Assembly: GCA_029256325.1 (NCBI GenBank)
Contig: JAQSYD010000046.1
Location: forward strand, 1-38,288
From: Clostridia bacterium
Lineage (GTDB): Bacteria; Bacillota; Clostridia; Lutisporales; Lutisporaceae
Length of the DNA: 38,288 nt
Direction: 5' to 3'
The notes beneath the pieces are model-generated. The model was not told where the DNA came from, ran no database searches, and worked only from the letters and a program-made list of their open reading frames with translations. Shown in pieces: positions 1-10,000 of this stretch. Position 1 is the first letter of the stretch. Each line of letters starts with the position of its first letter. The position numbers and the translations under genes are program-made.

Positions 1-142
1 TGAGGAACGTCATAACTGACAAATATTATTTTACAAAGTTTTTATTAAAAAGTCAATATCAATTTTGTTTATAATTATTGAATAATCACATTTAAATTGA
101 ACTAACTTTATTTTACTTTTGCTTGCTCTAGTTTACTTAATA

Positions 143-1234
143 TTATTCCAAGAAGTCTTTCAGCTTTTTGCTTCGGCTTGGATGTCTAAGCTTTCTTAAC
201 GCCTTAGCTTCTATTTGTCTGATACGCTCTCTGGTTACGTTAAACTCCTTGCCCACTTCTTCTAAGGTTCTTGCTCTTCCATCGTCCAAACCAAATCTTA
301 GACGAAGTACCTTCTCCTCCCTTGGAGTAAGTGTGTCAAGCACTTCAAACAACTGCTCCTTCAGCATGGTAAATGCTGCTGACTCAGCAGGTGCAGGCGC
401 ATCATCATCAGGAATAAAGTCACCCAAATGGCTATCTTCCTCTTCACCTATTGGAGTTTCGAGGGATACCGGTTCTTGAGCAATCTTCATGATTTCTCTA
501 ACTTTATCCTCTGACATTCCCATTTCTTCAGCGATTTCCTCAGGCACAGGATCTCTTCCAAGCTCCTGAAGCAATTGTCTGGATACTCTAATTAGTTTGT
601 TTATGGTCTCAACCATATGAACAGGTATTCTTATTGTTCTTGCTTGGTCCGCAATAGCTCTTGTAATCGCTTGTCTGATCCACCAAGTAGCATAAGTACT
701 AAATTTAAAGCCTTTGGTGTATTCAAACTTTTCTACTGCCTTTATAAGACCCAAATTACCTTCTTGTATAAGATCTAAAAATAGCATTCCCCTGCCCACA
801 TATCTTTTGGCTATACTAACAACTAGCCTTAAGTTAGCTTCTGTAAGCTTTTTCTTTGCTTCCTGGTCACCTTTGTTTATTCTTTTTGCCAGATCTATTT
901 CTTCATCTGAGCTTAACAAAGGTACTTTACCTATTTCCTTTAGATACATTCTAACAGGGTCATCTATGCTGATGCCCTCAGGTACAGTAATATCTAGTTC
1001 AACTTCTTCAACTTCTTCATCTTCTACAGCCGGAATATCAATATCACTCTCAACTGCGCCAATTACATCTATACCTTTTGTTTCTAAATATTCATAAATC
1101 TTATCAATTTGGTCTGGGTCAATGTCTACTTCTTCAAAAGTGTCTACAATTTCCTTGTATGTTAGTACTCCACTTTTTTTACCCTTTTCTACAAGTTCCT
1201 TTATATAAGACATTCTTAAATCTTCATTAGACAT
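143..1234 (-). CDS. rpoD: RNA polymerase primary sigma factor (σ70/σA)
   Basis: This is the housekeeping sigma factor that directs RNA polymerase to -35/-10 promoters. It has 363 residues, the usual size for the short Firmicutes SigA. An acidic N-terminal part (about 1-88) precedes region 1.2 ([11 protein letters not shown], about 92-102). Region 2 (about 134-196) carries the core-binding and -10 recognition helices, including [10 protein letters not shown]. Region 3 follows to about 280. Region 4 (about 296-363) has the -35 recognition helix [18 protein letters not shown]. The start is preceded by GGGAGGGG. It lies 23 nt downstream of dnaG on the same strand, the classic macromolecular-synthesis arrangement, so co-transcription with dnaG is likely. 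Identification is secure. Confidence 0.98.
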   Translation of the reverse strand: MSNEDLRMSYIKELVEKGKKSGVLTYKEIVDTFEEVDIDPDQIDKIYEYLETKGIDVIGAVESDIDIPAVEDEEVEEVELDITVPEGISIDDPVRMYLKEIGKVPLLSSDEEIDLAKRINKGDQEAKKKLTEANLRLVVSIAKRYVGRGMLFLDLIQEGNLGLIKAVEKFEYTKGFKFSTYATWWIRQAITRAIADQARTIRIPVHMVETINKLIRVSRQLLQELGRDPVPEEIAEEMGMSEDKVREIMKIAQEPVSLETPIGEEEDSHLGDFIPDDDAPAPAESAAFTMLKEQLFEVLDTLTPREEKVLRLRFGLDDGRARTLEEVGKEFNVTRERIRQIEAKALRKLRHPSRSKKLKDFLE

Positions 1235-1257
1235 TATGTCCCCTCCCTTCCCGGATA

Positions 1258-3027
1258 TTACTTTCGAATCCTTTGCAGTTCCTTAATTTCATTAAAAATT
1301 TCATTTGCTTTATCTTTCTCTCCTGTCTGAAAAAGCTCATTCATTTTAGATGTTAATTCTTCTATTCTTCTTGTTATTTTTGATTTATTTATAATATCAA
1401 TACTAGATTGAATTAATACATCCAATTCCTTATCCGGCAGCTCGTAGCTTAGAAGCCTTGCTGCTTTGTTTTGCTTTTCAACATTTTCTAGTCTGCTTAT
1501 GATTTCTCCTGCATTCAAGCTTTTTCCTTCATTCAACTTATTTACTATAATATAGGCAATTTCCTTATTTAATGAATGTGTAAAGCTTTCAGGATTTAGC
1601 ATATTAAATATATTTTTTGCTTTGTTGCTATCAGACATACATATATTCAAAAGGTATATTTCTGCAATTAATTCTCCATTTTTAGGCTTTTCTTGTGCAT
1701 CCTTGTTATTTACTATATTATGTTTATTATTTCCATTTTTATGCTTTTCTTTCAACCTGTTCAGCTCGGCGTAAATCGCCACTTCATTGACTCGCATAAT
1801 ATTGGAATACTTTTTAATATAGGCATCAATTTCAACATTGCTTTCTAAGTCCTTTAAAATTGAAGAAAATTCTTTTGTAAACCTTATTCTGTCTTGAATA
1901 TTATCTATGTTTAAATCTTTTTTTGCGTTATCTATTTTGTATTCTATCAGGGATACGCTCTTCCTGATTCTCTCCCTAAAGGCTTCTACACCTTCCTTAC
2001 GAACAAATTCATCAGGATCCTTACCTGAGGGTATTGTCAGCACCTTTACATCGCAGCCTTCTTTTTCAAGTATTGCCAAACCCTTTAAGGTTGCTGATTG
2101 TCCTGCTATATCAGCATCGTAAGCAATAATAATTTCATTTGAGAATCTTTTGAGAAGTTTAGCCTGGTTTTCTGTAAAAGCAGTACCCAGGGAAGCCACA
2201 GCATTTGTGATTCCATACTGGTGCAATGCAATTACATCCATGTATCCTTCTACAATAATGATATTCTCAATATTTTGCTGCTTTTTAACAAAATTCAGTC
2301 CATATATATTATTGCCTTTGTTAAAGACAGGTGTTTCAGGAGAATTCAGATACTTAGGCTTAGAGTCATCCATCACTCTACCGCCAAAAGCAATCACATT
2401 TCCTTTTAAATCAATGATAGGAAACATTACTCTGTTCCTAAATTTATCATAGTAACCGCTGCTTTTTTCACTTTTAGCAATAAGTCCTGCTTTTTGCATA
2501 AGCTCCTGGCTATAGCCCTTCTGGCGCAAATAGTTCATCAGGCTGTTCCACTCATTTAGCGAATATCCTAATCCAAAGGACTTTAATGTATTATCGTTCA
2601 GTCCTCTCCCCTTCAGATATTCCATGGGTGCCTTGGATTTATTTAAATTGCTGTAAAAGAAGCGTGCAGTTTCCTGATTTATTCTGTATAATGCCTTGTA
2701 AAAATCTAGTTTTTTGAGCTGCTGCTCGTTTTTGGTGTCATTGACCTCTATACCGGCTCTATCTGCCAGAAATTTGAGAGCTTCTATAAATTCCAGTCTC
2801 TCCATCTTTTGAACAAAGGTAATAACATTGCCTCCAACTCCGCAGCCAAAGCAGTTAAAAATCTGCTTGGTAGAAGAAACGCTAAAGGAGGGTGATTTTT
2901 CAGAGTGAAAAGGGCATAAACACATATAATTCGAACCGCTTTTCTTTAAGCTCATATAATCTGAAATAACATCCACAATATCATTTTTTTCTATTATCTC
3001 AGAAATCAATTGTTCTGAGAAAAACAT
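1258..3027 (-). CDS. dnaG: DNA primase
   Basis: Primase synthesises RNA primers at the replication fork. The 589-residue length is typical. The N-terminal CHC2 zinc finger is visible: C38, H41, C59 and C62 within [13 protein letters not shown] and CFGCGVGG. The TOPRIM catalytic core lies at about 255-330, with VEGYMDV and the acidic AYDAD motif. The C-terminal third (about 440-589) is helical and should be the DnaB-helicase interaction domain; it is poorly conserved, as is usual. AAAGGTGG sits 7 nt before the ATG. It lies between a DUF188 gene (76 nt upstream) and rpoD (23 nt downstream), all on the minus strand. Nothing appears missing. Confidence 0.98.
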   Translation of the reverse strand: MFFSEQLISEIIEKNDIVDVISDYMSLKKSGSNYMCLCPFHSEKSPSFSVSSTKQIFNCFGCGVGGNVITFVQKMERLEFIEALKFLADRAGIEVNDTKNEQQLKKLDFYKALYRINQETARFFYSNLNKSKAPMEYLKGRGLNDNTLKSFGLGYSLNEWNSLMNYLRQKGYSQELMQKAGLIAKSEKSSGYYDKFRNRVMFPIIDLKGNVIAFGGRVMDDSKPKYLNSPETPVFNKGNNIYGLNFVKKQQNIENIIIVEGYMDVIALHQYGITNAVASLGTAFTENQAKLLKRFSNEIIIAYDADIAGQSATLKGLAILEKEGCDVKVLTIPSGKDPDEFVRKEGVEAFRERIRKSVSLIEYKIDNAKKDLNIDNIQDRIRFTKEFSSILKDLESNVEIDAYIKKYSNIMRVNEVAIYAELNRLKEKHKNGNNKHNIVNNKDAQEKPKNGELIAEIYLLNICMSDSNKAKNIFNMLNPESFTHSLNKEIAYIIVNKLNEGKSLNAGEIISRLENVEKQNKAARLLSYELPDKELDVLIQSSIDIINKSKITRRIEELTSKMNELFQTGEKDKANEIFNEIKELQRIRK

Positions 3028-3103
3028 TCTTATTCCACCTTTTCTTTATTATCAATACTTTTTAAACTTTGTTTAGAGTGCATAATATAATTCTCCAAAA
3101 TTT

Positions 3104-3568
3104 CTAAATATCCTTCATTTTTTTTAAAATAACACTTTCAAGGACATTTCTAAATTTATCATTCTCCTGCTTCTCTCGTTTAGCTGGCCCTTTAACACGC
3201 CCTCCACTATTCCTAATAAAAGCAGAAAGATGCCTCTCAAATAACAGCTTGTCAATGCTGTTCTCATCAAAAATCTTTCCACTGTGAGACATGACGGCTG
3301 CCTTTTTTGAAAGAACGATAGAAGCCAATCCGAAATCTCCCGTAATGACGATGTCTTCTGCTTTCACTCTATTAATTATTGCCATATCAGCGGCTTGTGA
3401 TACATTGTCTACCATGACCAGTTCTATATTTTTGCTTTCTTTATCCAGCTTAAGATTGCCACTATGACTTATACTGAATATAAAAACTGCATGAAGCTGA
3501 TATTTAGTGGCAAGGTCAATTACGATCTGCTTGACGGGACAAGCATCTGCATCAACATATATCTTCAT
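3104..3568 (-). CDS. YaiI/YqxD family protein (DUF188), NYN/PIN-like fold
   Basis: This is a 154-residue protein of the widespread YaiI/YqxD (UPF0178, DUF188) family. The N-terminal signature KIYVDADACPVK is diagnostic, as are the central VITGDFGLASIVLSKKA segment with its conserved Asp and the Arg/Lys-rich GGRVKGPAKRE near residue 130. The family has a PIN/NYN-like fold with clustered acidic residues and is suspected to be a nuclease, but its substrate is not established. In Bacillus-type genomes a member (yqxD) lies directly upstream of dnaG, and the same order is kept here 76 nt from dnaG. The family assignment is firm; the role is unknown. Confidence 0.93.
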   Translation of the reverse strand: MKIYVDADACPVKQIVIDLATKYQLHAVFIFSISHSGNLKLDKESKNIELVMVDNVSQAADMAIINRVKAEDIVITGDFGLASIVLSKKAAVMSHSGKIFDENSIDKLLFERHLSAFIRNSGGRVKGPAKREKQENDKFRNVLESVILKKMKDI

Positions 3569-3610
3569 CGTACCTACCTGTTATACTTTACCGAATTTTT
3601 CTTTTGGCAG

Positions 3611-3723
3611 TCGAATTAAACATTATTCGACACATGAAATAATTTTCCCTCTATGATAAAATAAAAATTTTATAATGCATAGGAACATCTGACTCTTCCT
3701 TAAACAAATGTTCCGTAATGCAT
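3611..3723. repeat. two inverted repeats in the gap between the dGTPase and DUF188 genes
   Basis: TCGAAT (3611-3616) pairs with ATTCGA (3625-3630) across 8 nt. A longer pair follows: ATGCATAGGAACAT (3675-3688) against ATGTTCCGTAATGCAT (3708-3723), with a small bulge and a 19-nt loop. They sit upstream of the DUF188-dnaG-rpoD genes and beyond the dGTPase terminator. They could be leader structures or operators; the sequence gives no family match. Confidence 0.5.
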
Positions 3724-3729
3724 TTCATA

Positions 3730-3771
3730 AAAGGCTTCCTTAGTTGTTAAAAAGTTTCAATAGAAGCCTTT
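3730..3771 (-). terminator. probable intrinsic terminator after the dGTPase gene
   Basis: AAAGGCTTC (3730-3738) and GAAGCCTTT (3763-3771) form a 9-bp stem with a long loop. It begins 1 nt past the dGTPase stop on the minus strand and is followed there by a short T tract. It would separate dgt from the dnaG operon. Confidence 0.55.
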
Positions 3772-3772
3772 A

Positions 3773-4771
3773 TTAAACCTCCCAAGATAAAGGCACAAAA
3801 ACTTGTACAAAGGTGCTTATTGCATATCGATCTGTCATGCCTGCTATGTAATCGCAAGCAAGTCTTTCGATTTCCTCTTGATTTCTTACACTGCTTTGGT
3901 AGTGAGGAATTTGTTCCGGATTTTCTAAAAAATAGTAATATAACTCTCTGATGATATTTTGTGCTTTTTTCTCCTCCACCTTTGCGGTTGAGCCTATATA
4001 GACCCTTTCAAACATAAAGCTTCTGAGCTTATCTGTAGCATATTTTACATCCTTGCTCATGACAATGTCCTTTTTATCTGTGCTTTCTTTAATAATATCT
4101 ACGATCATTGTATTGATACGCTGCTTGTGACTTGTACCCAGCACCTCCATGCATTCCGTCGGAATACTGCCCGCATCAATAATTCCTGCTCTCATAGCAT
4201 CATCAATATCATGATTGATATAGGCAATTCGATCCGAATATTTTACTATTTTGCCTTCCAGGGTCTCAGGCGCCCCATCGCCGCTGTGGTTTAGTATTCC
4301 ATCTCGAACCTCATAGGTAAGATTAAGTCCCCTATTGCCCTCCAGCAAGTCAACAACACGCAGACTTTGTTCATTATGTCTAAATCCCAAAGGGTGTATC
4401 TTTCCCAAAACCTCTTCACCGGCGTGGCCAAAAGGCGTATGTCCTAAATCATGACCTAAGGCTATTGCCTCAGTGAGGTCCTCATTTAACCTCAAGGCTC
4501 TCGCAATTGTTCTTCCAATCTGAGATACCTCTAAGGTGTGTGTGAGTCTTGTTCTATAGTGATCTCCCTCCGGAGATATAAATACCTGGGTCTTATGCTT
4601 TAGTCTTCTAAAGGCTTTTGAATGCAGGATTCTGTCTCTATCTCTTTGATAATCCGTTCTTATATCGCATTTTTCCTCATCAATCTGTCTGCCCTTTGTG
4701 TTTTTGCTATAAGCAGCGTATTCAGACAACATCTGCTGCTCTCGAGCTTCCATCATTTCTCTTATATCCAT
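3773..4771 (-). CDS. dgt: deoxyguanosinetriphosphate triphosphohydrolase-like HD phosphohydrolase
   Basis: This HD-superfamily enzyme is expected to hydrolyse dNTPs (typically dGTP) to the nucleoside plus triphosphate. It has 332 residues, as in the short Gram-positive type. Motifs in order: [22 protein letters not shown] (about 43-64), [10 protein letters not shown] with the first metal His (H78), [16 protein letters not shown] with the HD pair H107-D108 and H116, and [16 protein letters not shown] (about 177-192) with the last metal Asp. The start is supported by AGAGGTGA 6 nt upstream. In related Clostridia dgt often precedes dnaG and rpoD, which fits the context here, although a terminator and a DUF188 gene intervene. 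The exact substrate cannot be read from sequence. Confidence 0.93.
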   Translation of the reverse strand: MDIREMMEAREQQMLSEYAAYSKNTKGRQIDEEKCDIRTDYQRDRDRILHSKAFRRLKHKTQVFISPEGDHYRTRLTHTLEVSQIGRTIARALRLNEDLTEAIALGHDLGHTPFGHAGEEVLGKIHPLGFRHNEQSLRVVDLLEGNRGLNLTYEVRDGILNHSGDGAPETLEGKIVKYSDRIAYINHDIDDAMRAGIIDAGSIPTECMEVLGTSHKQRINTMIVDIIKESTDKKDIVMSKDVKYATDKLRSFMFERVYIGSTAKVEEKKAQNIIRELYYYFLENPEQIPHYQSSVRNQEEIERLACDYIAGMTDRYAISTFVQVFVPLSWEV

Positions 4772-4821
4772 TATTAATCACCTCTGCAAAGCATAATCCG
4801 ATTTTCATGAAGTATTTAAAT

Positions 4822-4850
4822 AATATATTAATATACAACATTTTAGTAAA
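4822..4850 (-). promoter_or_regulatory. possible σA promoter for dgt, with an upstream palindrome
   Basis: On the minus strand TTTACT (rc of 4845-4850) and TATATT (rc of 4822-4827) are 17 nt apart and 50-80 nt upstream of the dgt start. Just upstream (4867-4880) is the perfect 14-nt palindrome ATGAATATATTCAT. The region is very AT-rich, so chance matches are possible. Confidence 0.35.
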
Positions 4851-4922
4851 TTATCCTTTTTTATTGATGAATATATTCATAAATGTTTAAGCTATTCTAT
4901 TTAATATAATATTTTCCATATT

Positions 4923-4951
4923 AAAAGGGTTTGCCTTAAGCAAACCCTTTT
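4923..4951 (-). terminator. intrinsic terminator after the ArsR-type regulator
   Basis: AAAAGGGTTTGC (4923-4934) and GCAAACCCTTTT (4940-4951) form a perfect 12-bp stem with a 5-nt loop. A/T tracts on both sides make it potentially bidirectional. It starts 2 nt after the stop codon of the gene at 4954-5979. Confidence 0.85.
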
Positions 4952-4953
4952 TG

Positions 4954-5979
4954 TTACTCTGCACTAAAGAAATATTTATTTAAGTCATCAATGACATTTT
5001 TAAGCTTTTCTTTATCTGCATAAAAGTACTTTATATTTCTAATTTTTTCTTCCTTTACAAAGCCTGCTTGCTTCAATATATCCAAGTGATGAGAAACCGT
5101 TGGTGTTGATATGCCAATCACATCAGCTATTGCTTTGCCGTAGCTCTTGTTGTTTACAAGTATTTTCAGCATTTCCAGCCTGCTTTTGTCATCTATTACC
5201 TTCAATATTGTAGAAAGCTCATCCAGCATGGCTTGTGTTTTATCCCTCGTAACTCTGCAGTCAAATACAACATACAGCTTATCACCGGAAAAAATTCGTA
5301 TAAATCTTGGAGAAACAAAATAGGAAGGGATAATATTGTATTCTCTAAACCCAGCAAAGAATTTACGTGGTCTGCCTGAAATCTTTTCTAAAGCGCTATC
5401 AATAGAGTCCTTGCCTATGTAGTTCTTAATATATTCAATTCCTTCAACCATTCGCTCCTGAGATTTAAGCAGCTTTTCATCAAAACCTCTTCGAAGGATG
5501 GTTTTAAGAATTTTTATTGTCTTTTTCTTAATATCCTCATAGTTCTGAAAGAAATCCATTAGATGATTGTCATCAATTAGCCATTTTAATTTCTCTTGAA
5601 TTTTATAACGTTCTTTAACCTCTTCAAAAGCCCTGCTGATTTTAGATTTATCTATTTCTTCATTTAAAATGTAAAAAAAGAAATCTACTACATCACTGTT
5701 TTCAATATGATTCAAAAAAGCTTCCGTATCTTGAAGTTCTCCACTGTCCAATACAAAATTCAATAATTCGATGCCATTGGCAGGAAACAATTTTATTATT
5801 TCCAATGCTCTTTTGTCTTCATCATCAAAAGCAGACAGCATTTCCTCAGCCCACTTCAACTCAAACTGATGATGAGCAGCATCCGTTAATAAGTGTAAAG
5901 CGCAAATAAGCTCTATCACTGGCGAATGAAATATATTAATCTCCGGCTCGTTATTTTCTCCGTAAATCTCCATTGGCAT
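4954..5979 (-). CDS. ArsR-type winged-helix regulator with a large N-terminal extension
   Basis: This 341-residue protein ends in a winged helix-turn-helix of the ArsR/SmtB type (about 250-335). Its recognition segment is IADVIGISTPTVSHHLDILKQAGFV, preceded by SRLEMLKILVNNKSYGKA. The first 240 residues are mostly helical and charged and do not resemble a sensor domain I can name. Classical ArsR proteins have only about 100 residues, so this belongs to the long Firmicutes subgroup with a variable N-terminal module. No CxC metal-binding motif appears in the wHTH. GGGGTG precedes the ATG and a terminator follows, so it is monocistronic. The ligand and targets are unknown. The adjacent genes (dgt, pseudouridine synthase) give no clue. 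Confidence 0.8.
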   Translation of the reverse strand: MPMEIYGENNEPEINIFHSPVIELICALHLLTDAAHHQFELKWAEEMLSAFDDEDKRALEIIKLFPANGIELLNFVLDSGELQDTEAFLNHIENSDVVDFFFYILNEEIDKSKISRAFEEVKERYKIQEKLKWLIDDNHLMDFFQNYEDIKKKTIKILKTILRRGFDEKLLKSQERMVEGIEYIKNYIGKDSIDSALEKISGRPRKFFAGFREYNIIPSYFVSPRFIRIFSGDKLYVVFDCRVTRDKTQAMLDELSTILKVIDDKSRLEMLKILVNNKSYGKAIADVIGISTPTVSHHLDILKQAGFVKEEKIRNIKYFYADKEKLKNVIDDLNKYFFSAE

Positions 5980-6125
5980 ATGTCAGCACCCCTTAATTAT
6001 TAGATGTATATCTATATTAGAATAAAACTTGGCCTTTCAGGCTTTGTACTATTTATTCCATTATATATTTTATATGTATCACATTTCAAGCGTTATAAAC
6101 ATACAGAATAATAAAATAATAGACC

Positions 6126-6845
6126 TCACTCTTGAAGCAGCTTTAACTCCTCCTCAAGAAGCTCTCTGTACTCTCCATGATCCAAGCTTTCGTCCAACTG
6201 CAAATTTCCCATTGCAATTCGCTTTAAATATACTACCTTCTTATCTACAGCTTGAAACATCCTTTTGATTTGATGGAATTTCCCTTCATAAATAATAATC
6301 TCTACCTGGGATACCTCCCCCTGTACCAATACTTTAAGCTGTGCAGGAAGTGTTTCATATCCGTCATCTAAAGTAATTCCCTTTTCAAAAGCTTCTATAT
6401 CTGATTGCCCCACCCTGCCTTCAATATGTGCAAAATATGTTTTCGGAACATGCTTCTTGGGTGAGAGCAGCTTATGTGCTAACTGCCCGTCATTGGTTAA
6501 AAGCAAAAGCCCCTCCGTGTCCTTATCCAATCTTCCTACCGGTGCCGGTTCAAAGGCTTGCAAGCTTTCCTCCAGCAAATCCACCACAGTTGTATCTCTA
6601 TTGTCCTCTGTGGCTGATACAACTCCTTGAGGCTTATTCATCATAATATATATAAATTCTCTATATAAAAGCTCTTTATTATTTACTTTGATCTTCTGTA
6701 AAACAGGGTCTACCTGCAAGCCAGAGTCCTTTGCTATTATACCATCTATCTGTACAGCGCCGTCTTTGACTAAATCCTTTACTTCCTTCCTAGTACCCAA
6801 ACCTAAGTTTGACAGTATTTTATCCAATCTTTGTCTCTTGCTCAT
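6126..6845 (-). CDS. RsuA/RluB-family pseudouridine synthase
   Basis: This enzyme isomerises a specific uridine in rRNA to pseudouridine. The preferred start is the ATG at 6845, preceded by CGGAGGATAGT, giving 239 residues beginning MSKRQRLDKIL. A longer frame from 6896 lacks such a site. An N-terminal S4 RNA-binding domain (about 4-60, with LGTRKEVKDLVKDGAV) is followed by the catalytic domain. That domain carries GRLDKDTEGLLLLTNDG (about 100-116), whose Asp is the nucleophile in this family, and KTYFAHIEG and EGKFHQIKRMFQ later. The small size and RsuA-type signature suggest 16S or 23S modification; rsuA and rluB cannot be separated safely by eye. It is divergent from the three-gene operon at 7025. 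Confidence 0.92.
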   Translation of the reverse strand: MSKRQRLDKILSNLGLGTRKEVKDLVKDGAVQIDGIIAKDSGLQVDPVLQKIKVNNKELLYREFIYIMMNKPQGVVSATEDNRDTTVVDLLEESLQAFEPAPVGRLDKDTEGLLLLTNDGQLAHKLLSPKKHVPKTYFAHIEGRVGQSDIEAFEKGITLDDGYETLPAQLKVLVQGEVSQVEIIIYEGKFHQIKRMFQAVDKKVVYLKRIAMGNLQLDESLDHGEYRELLEEELKLLQE

Positions 6846-6941
6846 ACTATCCTCCGTAAATGCAAATAATTGATTTAATGCGATAAATTTCGCCATATGT
6901 CAGTATTATTATACTACAACTGCCTCACCCTTACTTATTAT

Positions 6942-6970
6942 TTGAAAAAAAAACCAAAAAGTAATATAAT
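6942..6970 (+). promoter_or_regulatory. σA promoter of the three-gene operon
   Basis: TTGAAA (6942-6947) and TATAAT (6965-6970) are separated by exactly 17 nt, and the start codon at 7025 lies 54 nt further on behind AGGAGGT. This is a near-consensus housekeeping promoter, so the operon is probably expressed constitutively unless an unseen operator acts. Confidence 0.75.
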
Positions 6971-7024
6971 AAGTTAACTAATATTGTAAATAAATTAAGC
7001 CTTTTCAATGTATAGGAGGTAATT

Positions 7025-10000
7025 ATGGACACCCTTCGCGCTATAGAAATCCACAATAATATACAATACACGCTTTTGAGCTTCGAGGGCTTAGATGAAG
7101 CGCCTATCCTGAGACAAACGATTAAGAACTATATAGAAGGTCAGCGCTTCAAAGAAAGCATCAACTTTATGGTGATGAATAAAAATTATAGCTGTAAAGC
7201 GACCTTAGAGCTATGCATGCCGCTTTTGGAAGAGTTGTCCGCAGGAAATGCCCCAAAGGACTGGCTTGCATATATATATCAATATGCCTTACATAAGTCC
7301 TTCTCTCATGTAACCAGCATAGAGCTAAATGAAAACTTGGAATTTGCTTGCATTATCTACCTTAATATATTAAGGATATTTTCTCTTTTTCAAAGGCTTA
7401 CTGAGGATCATACATGGCAAAGCAAATATCCGATTAGTTTTTTGTCAGATGAAGAAAAAGACGAGCTGGAGAATGCAAATGAATACAATGCCTTTGTGAA
7501 GGCATTCAACCATGAATATATTTATGAAATGATGAAAATAAGCCAAGAGCTTATGGGCTATAATACCCTGGATCATATTTGCGGCGTTAATTACTTGGCT
7601 GTATTCATAGGCAGACAGCTAAAAAAAGCAGGACTGCCGGTAGATATGGGCAGAGTCAGCGGTGCTGCCCTAGGGCACGATATAGGCAAATATGGCTGTA
7701 AGACCAGTGAGCTTAAGAGAGTGCCTTACCTTCACTATTATTATACGGAACAGTGGTTCAAAAGGCATAATATAACCTATATTGGCCACATAGCCGTCAA
7801 CCACTCAACTTGGGATCTGGAGCTGGAGAATCTTCCTCTGGAATCCTTGATACTCATATATGCGGATTTTAGAGTGAAAAACAAAGCTAACAAAATGCAT
7901 ATTTACGATTTACAAAAATCCTTTGACGTGATATTGGCTAAACTGGACAATGTGGATGAAAAAAAGGAGAAGCGCTACAGAAGAGTCTATGCGAAGCTGA
8001 AGGATTTTGAAGACTACATGATTAGTCTAGGAGTCAGAACGGATATTGTTAAGGACTTAGATCTTTCAACACATAAATTTTATACTGATAAGCTTCACTA
8101 CTCCCTTCTGTATGGTCATGAAATTATACAAAGCATCAAATATCTTGCTATCAATCATAATATCAACCTCATGTATCATTTAAGAGATGAATCCTCTCTA
8201 AATGATATCCTGGAGCTTGCCAGAAGCGAATCTGATTGGAAGCGTCTGAGGGAGTACATCAGGCTATTTGAAGAATATTCTACTTATTTAACTCAAAAAC
8301 AAAAATTGATAACCATTCGATTTTTATATGACTTGTTGGTACATCCTGAGGATTATATACGTAGACAGTGTGCCGAGCTGATCGGTCTGCTGATTGCGTC
8401 CTTTGATGAGGAATACCGTAAAGAGCTTCCTCAGAATGGCATAATAGAAGCTCCTGAAGCATCGGGAATATCATTGCTGGATAAGTACATGGAGCTATTG
8501 ATAAATCCTGATCACAAGGTTATTCCAATGCATAGGAGCTGGATTGCCTACAGCGTAATCTATATGATGAAGTCCTTATTTAAAAATTCCAAGCAGAAAC
8601 AGCTTGATAGCTTTATATGTGTATTGAACAAATATTACAGCAGCGATTATGAAAAGAATGATGAAACGAAGCTTTATCTATTAGAAGCTATAAAATATAT
8701 ACCCTTAGACTACGAATATCACTGTTTTGATGTGATTTTAGAGCATTTTCTGGCTCTGCTTGAGCATCCAGTCTATTCATTTAGATTAGCAGCCAAAGAG
8801 GTCTCCCATTACATCCTAAGCAAGTATAGTAATATAGACAACCCTGTGCTAGGTAATGTATTAAATATTATTACAGATAGGTTAAATAGGCTGCTGATTG
8901 ACCAAGAACAGCTTTCCGCAAGCAAGACAGAGAACTTTATCAATCTAAAACTCATGCGTCTGCTGCATTGCTGTCATCCTAAAATTGACAAGTATGAAGC
9001 TAAATACAAAGAAGATCTTAAATCGGTATCTTCTACCTTTCTCAGCAATCTGAAGTCTGCAACTGAGTGGGTAATAAAAAGAACCCAAATTGATATGATT
9101 TTGGATTACACGATGCTGAATCCTAAAGTGAACGGCTTTTATACTGCAATGCATTTTTGCAATTTGCTTAAGGTTAGCTCTTCAGACAAAGTTAGAAACC
9201 GTGCCGGCGAAGCATTGGTTCAAATAATACCTTACCTCTCCTTAGAACAGCGCAATGATGTGTCGATTGAGCTGCTGAGAGCTTTAGAAATCGAAGGCTA
9301 TCAATTTGCAGAGTATATTCCTAAATTCTTAGGTAAGATTATACTCTTTCTTCAGCCTGTTGAATTAGACGAGTTCCTAAAGGATTTTGAAAGCAAAATC
9401 AAGCAATCAGGCACACAATTGAATACCTTACTGCTTCGGACGATTGGAATAGCGATTGCGAATTATCATACCTACAGCGAAAACTTTAAAGAAGAAGATC
9501 CCGCAAATCAAAATAGACTTATTAAAATGATTGGCATCGTATTGAATGGTCTGGTTCATTATGATGATCATATAAAGCAAGTATCCTTCTATGTGCTGTG
9601 CAGAGAAATATTTGGCAGCAAAGCGATACAAATCGAAACGAAATACAAGCTATTTAAGTTGACTGCCAAAAAAATACTGACATTGCTGACGGACAGCAGA
9701 AATGAAGAGCTGGCATTCCTTACAAACTCTGCCGGCTTAAATGAAATATATAAATTTATTTGCGACTATATTTTCTACAATGGCTCCATCATTCTTGAAA
9801 AACCGGATAAGGTTGCGTTTTTTCCCGGCACCTTTGACCCCTTCTCTTTAAGCCATAAGGAAATCGCGAAGGCCATCAGAAATCAGGGCTTTGAGGTATA
9901 TTTGTCCGTTGATGAGTTTTCCTGGAGTAAACGTACTTTACCAAACCTGATCAGGAAAAATATTATTAATATGAGTATCGCTGATGAGCTGAATATTTAT

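Noticed and set aside
1-142. A gene or terminator downstream of rpoD
   Set aside because: Only AT-rich sequence with no convincing hairpin or coding frame was seen; the next gene lies outside the window.
714-1097. Plus-strand frames opposite rpoD (also 168-479)
   Set aside because: They mirror conserved rpoD codons and are Ser-rich antisense translations.
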